Part shown: positions 4,513-6,590 of the stretch, one piece after another
Layout of the letters: every line of letters begins with the position of its first letter
How positions within the stretch are numbered: the stretch's first letter is position 1
Source of the DNA: Halanaerobium sp.
Lineage (GTDB): Bacteria; Bacillota; Halanaerobiia; Halanaerobiales; Halanaerobiaceae
Direction: 5' to 3'
Length of the DNA stretch: 6,590 bases
NCBI GenBank assembly: GCA_003070825.1
Contig: QBLP01000101.1
Coordinates: 1-6,590 of the forward strand
The notes under the pieces: generated by a model
Database searches by the model: none
What the model saw: only the letters and a program-made list of their open reading frames with translations
Told to the model about the DNA's origin: nothing
Position numbers and translations under genes: made by a program

Positions 4513-6590
4513 TTATTCTTGTTTTTTGATTCTATAATTCACCTCAGACATTAATCCCTCTCTAATTTTTACTATTACTGGATTTTTGCTTATTACTTCA
4601 GCTCCAGCTGGCAGAGAATCTTTATCTAGTTTTAAGACCAGAGTCTGCATCGGCTGAATATTATCTTCAGCTTTTATTTCAAAATGGAATCTACCGAATT
4701 TATCTGTTTCTACAATTTGACCGGTGGTGGATATAATCCTGATTCCAGCCAGTCCTTTTTCAGCTTCAGTCTGCATTCTATCTTCATTTTGATCAAGATA
4801 TACTTTTCCTATTACAGTAGATGTATTAAAGAGTGGATCTTCAATGACTAATACTTCTGCTTCTGCTGTATTAGAAATCATCTGATCTTCAAACATCGCA
4901 TAAGCTTGATTTAAATAACTATTGTAACTGTCAACTCCACTTCCAACTACTAAGCTATATCTGACTTCGAAACTGCTTTCAGCAGCAATTTCTAATCCTT
5001 CCCAATTGATAGTTCTACTTCCAACAGGATTGACACTGCTTTTCTGGCCATCAGCTGAAATCATAACTGCTGAATCTTTTACATATTTAAATCCAGCTGG
5101 CAACTTATCATAGAGAGTAAATTCTTCTACATCAAATTCGCTCTCATTTATTATTTCCAGCTTATAACTGACAAAGTCTCCAATTACAACTTTTTCTTCA
5201 GCAGCTGTTTTATTTACTATTAAATCAGGTGGACTTAACTGCAGCCCATGTCGGACTGGATTAAATTCAAATTCATTTAATTCAGCTTTTACCTGATTAA
5301 TTGTTTCATTTCCCATTTCCGCATCTTCTGCAACAGTTACTGTATAATTTAATTTCATAGTAGATTTAGACTCTAGTTCTTCAATAGTCCATTTCAATTC
5401 TCCGCTTGAATAATCTACTTCGGGATCTGCTGAGTCTTGATTGTAGAGCAACTCTTCTGGCAGATTATCTGTTACTATTAATTCATTCATGATTTGATCT
5501 GAATTATTTGTAATCGAAATAGTATATTTTACTTCTTCTCCTGGCACTGCATATTCTAGATCACTCTCTTTTTCTATTGTTAAATCATCATTTTCTATTG
5601 CCTGCATTTCAATTAATTGATTAATATCTGATTGATTACTTAATTCAATTAAATCAGATTGATAATCATAATATCCATCAGCTTCTGCAGTTAGATAATA
5701 TGAAACTGGACTAACATCTTGAAAATTATAACTTCCATCCGCTGATTGATAGGGATTATCCTGTTCTGTATTATTAATTTCAGGTAGATTATCTACAATA
5801 CTGCCGTCTTCTTTTACAAGTGTTATTTCTGCATTTTCAATATTAGACTGATTAGATTTATCTACTACCTGGCCGGAATTAGTAGCTGCTATTACAGGTA
5901 AATTATTATTCAGAGAAGTAACTCCAGATTCTGGTTCACTAACTCCTCGTTTAACTTTACCTGATAGAGCAGTAACCGTCCATTTATCAGAACCATTTTG
6001 TGCCCGAACTTTAAATAAGTTTTTAGCCCTATTGATCAATGCAGAAGCAAAATTAGCACCTTGTTTTTCTTGCTTTTTTATTTCATAAGTGTATCTTCCA
6101 TTTTCATTGCTTATTACTGTGTCAACAAGTTCCCCAGCAGGATTATAGATTTTAACTTCTTCATTTGCTATTGGCTGATTACTCTCTTCATAATATATTC
6201 TTCCTTCAATAATTCTTGGTGCAAATGTTATTTGACCTTCACCGGAACTGGCAAAAGTTCTTTTAATAATCTGATTTGAGCCACTTTCATCTTCATTATT
6301 TACATAAATCTCATAATCTCCATCCTCTTCAATTACAAAACTATAGCGTCCATTGGCATCAGTTCTTGCAGTTTTTAATATTTTACCATCTTGACGCAGT
6401 TGAATCTCAGTTCCTGTTCTTGGAAGGCCGGTACTTGCATCGATTATAGTTCCTATTAAAGCTCCCGGTGAAAAGACAATATAAATTCTTTCTCTTACTA
6501 TTCCAGTATCTTTATTTTCTGCACTAATATCGATTGGAATTTCCATTATCTCATCAGAAGCAATTTTGGGTGCGATAATTTCAAGTTGAG
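4513..6590 (-). CDS. Large multi-domain surface/envelope protein with DUF11 repeats (5' end beyond the window)
   Basis: The frame is open to the right edge, so the start is missing; the Met at 6546 has no ribosome binding site and is internal. Counting from it, 677 residues are seen. I read three carboxypeptidase-regulatory-like beta-sandwich units (about 29-84, 112-156, 223-315; marks TDANGRYSF, NENGRYTYEI, ADGSYNFQDV). Two DUF11-type repeats follow (about 320-432 and 438-568, with ITNNSD, VTDNLPEELLY and YDKLPAGFKYVKDSA). Last is an SdrD-B-like unit (576 to the end) with VIGKVYLDQNEDRM and TDKFGRFHFE. There are no cysteines and acidic residues are plentiful, as in exported proteins. No LPXTG, membrane segment or S-layer domain is seen at this end; it stops at KKQE. 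The N-terminal part may hold the signal peptide and anchor. Coding sequence is more AT-rich than in the pyr genes. The exact function is unknown; a structural or adhesive envelope role is inferred from domains only. Confidence 0.85.
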   Translation of the reverse strand, partial: QLEIIAPKIASDEIMEIPIDISAENKDTGIVRERIYIVFSPGALIGTIIDASTGLPRTGTEIQLRQDGKILKTARTDANGRYSFVIEEDGDYEIYVNNEDESGSNQIIKRTFASSGEGQITFAPRIIEGRIYYEESNQPIANEEVKIYNPAGELVDTVISNENGRYTYEIKKQEKQGANFASALINRAKNLFKVRAQNGSDKWTVTALSGKVKRGVSEPESGVTSLNNNLPVIAATNSGQVVDKSNQSNIENAEITLVKEDGSIVDNLPEINNTEQDNPYQSADGSYNFQDVSPVSYYLTAEADGYYDYQSDLIELSNQSDINQLIEMQAIENDDLTIEKESDLEYAVPGEEVKYTISITNNSDQIMNELIVTDNLPEELLYNQDSADPEVDYSSGELKWTIEELESKSTMKLNYTVTVAEDAEMGNETINQVKAELNEFEFNPVRHGLQLSPPDLIVNKTAAEEKVVIGDFVSYKLEIINESEFDVEEFTLYDKLPAGFKYVKDSAVMISADGQKSSVNPVGSRTINWEGLEIAAESSFEVRYSLVVGSGVDSYNSYLNQAYAMFEDQMISNTAEAEVLVIEDPLFNTSTVIGKVYLDQNEDRMQTEAEKGLAGIRIISTTGQIVETDKFGRFHFEIKAEDNIQPMQTLVLKLDKDSLPAGAEVISKNPVIVKIREGLMSEVNYRIKKQE

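Noticed and set aside
5612..5660. Repeat-like ATTGATTAAT runs in the surface gene
   Set aside because: They follow from an Asn/Gln/Ile/Asp-rich peptide stretch (SNQSDINQ) in AT-rich codons, with no regular period that would mark a true tandem repeat.
6061..6279. Plus-strand open frame of 72 codons rich in Phe and Ile
   Set aside because: It mirrors the surface protein gene, and its hydrophobic look comes from the AT-rich antisense strand.
6544..6546. ATG at 6546 as the start of the surface protein
   Set aside because: The frame continues without a stop to the window edge with beta-strand-like sequence (QLEIIAPKIASDEI before the Met), and no ribosome binding site precedes the ATG.
1..6590. 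tRNA, rRNA, CRISPR array, insertion sequence or attachment site
   Set aside because: I saw no cloverleaf-like sequence, spaced repeats, transposase reading frame or terminal inverted repeats.

Overview
All genes read leftward (minus strand). The window is moderately AT-rich. It holds the first part of a de novo pyrimidine operon in the order pyrR - pyrP (uracil permease) - pyrB - pyrC, preceded in transcription order by the 3' end of a large multi-domain surface protein gene. pyrC runs off the left edge (its last ~30 codons are missing) and the surface protein runs off the right edge (its start is missing).

The organism is most likely a member of the Bacillota (Firmicutes). PyrR with RNA-attenuator control, strong AGGAGG ribosome binding sites and a pyrB without pyrI all fit that phylum. 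The surface protein (carboxypeptidase-regulatory-like folds, DUF11 repeats, an SdrD-B-like end, no LPXTG anchor) resembles proteins of diderm lineages, so a diderm, Halanaerobiales-like member of the Bacillota is my best guess. The genus cannot be fixed from this window.

Layout from right to left: surface protein (6590-4513); a strand-asymmetric hairpin just after its stop (4505-4468); a clear sigma-A-type promoter (TTGACT, 17-nt spacer, TAAGAT; 4446-4418); leader 1 with a PyrR-binding hairpin, antiterminator and intrinsic terminator (4397-4311); pyrR from a TTG start (4270-3716); leader 2 with a second PyrR hairpin, antiterminator and terminator (3692-3544); an AT-rich stretch; pyrP (3428-2133); pyrB after 23 nt (2109-1168); pyrC overlapping pyrB by 17 nt (1184 to the edge).

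Working model: when UMP is plentiful, PyrR-UMP holds the two anti-antiterminator hairpins, the terminators form, and transcription stops before pyrR and again before pyrP. When UMP is scarce, the antiterminators form, and uracil import (PyrP) and UMP synthesis (PyrB, PyrC and presumably the remaining pyr genes to the left) are switched on. The two attenuators share one architecture, including a single bulged nucleotide 3 bp from one end of the antiterminator. The third site known from Bacillus, between pyrP and pyrB, is absent.

I see no undescribed system here. The points most worth a second look are a His at the usual substrate-binding Asn of PyrC, the unusually long spacer in leader 2, the possible occlusion of the pyrR ribosome binding site, and the domain make-up of the surface protein.
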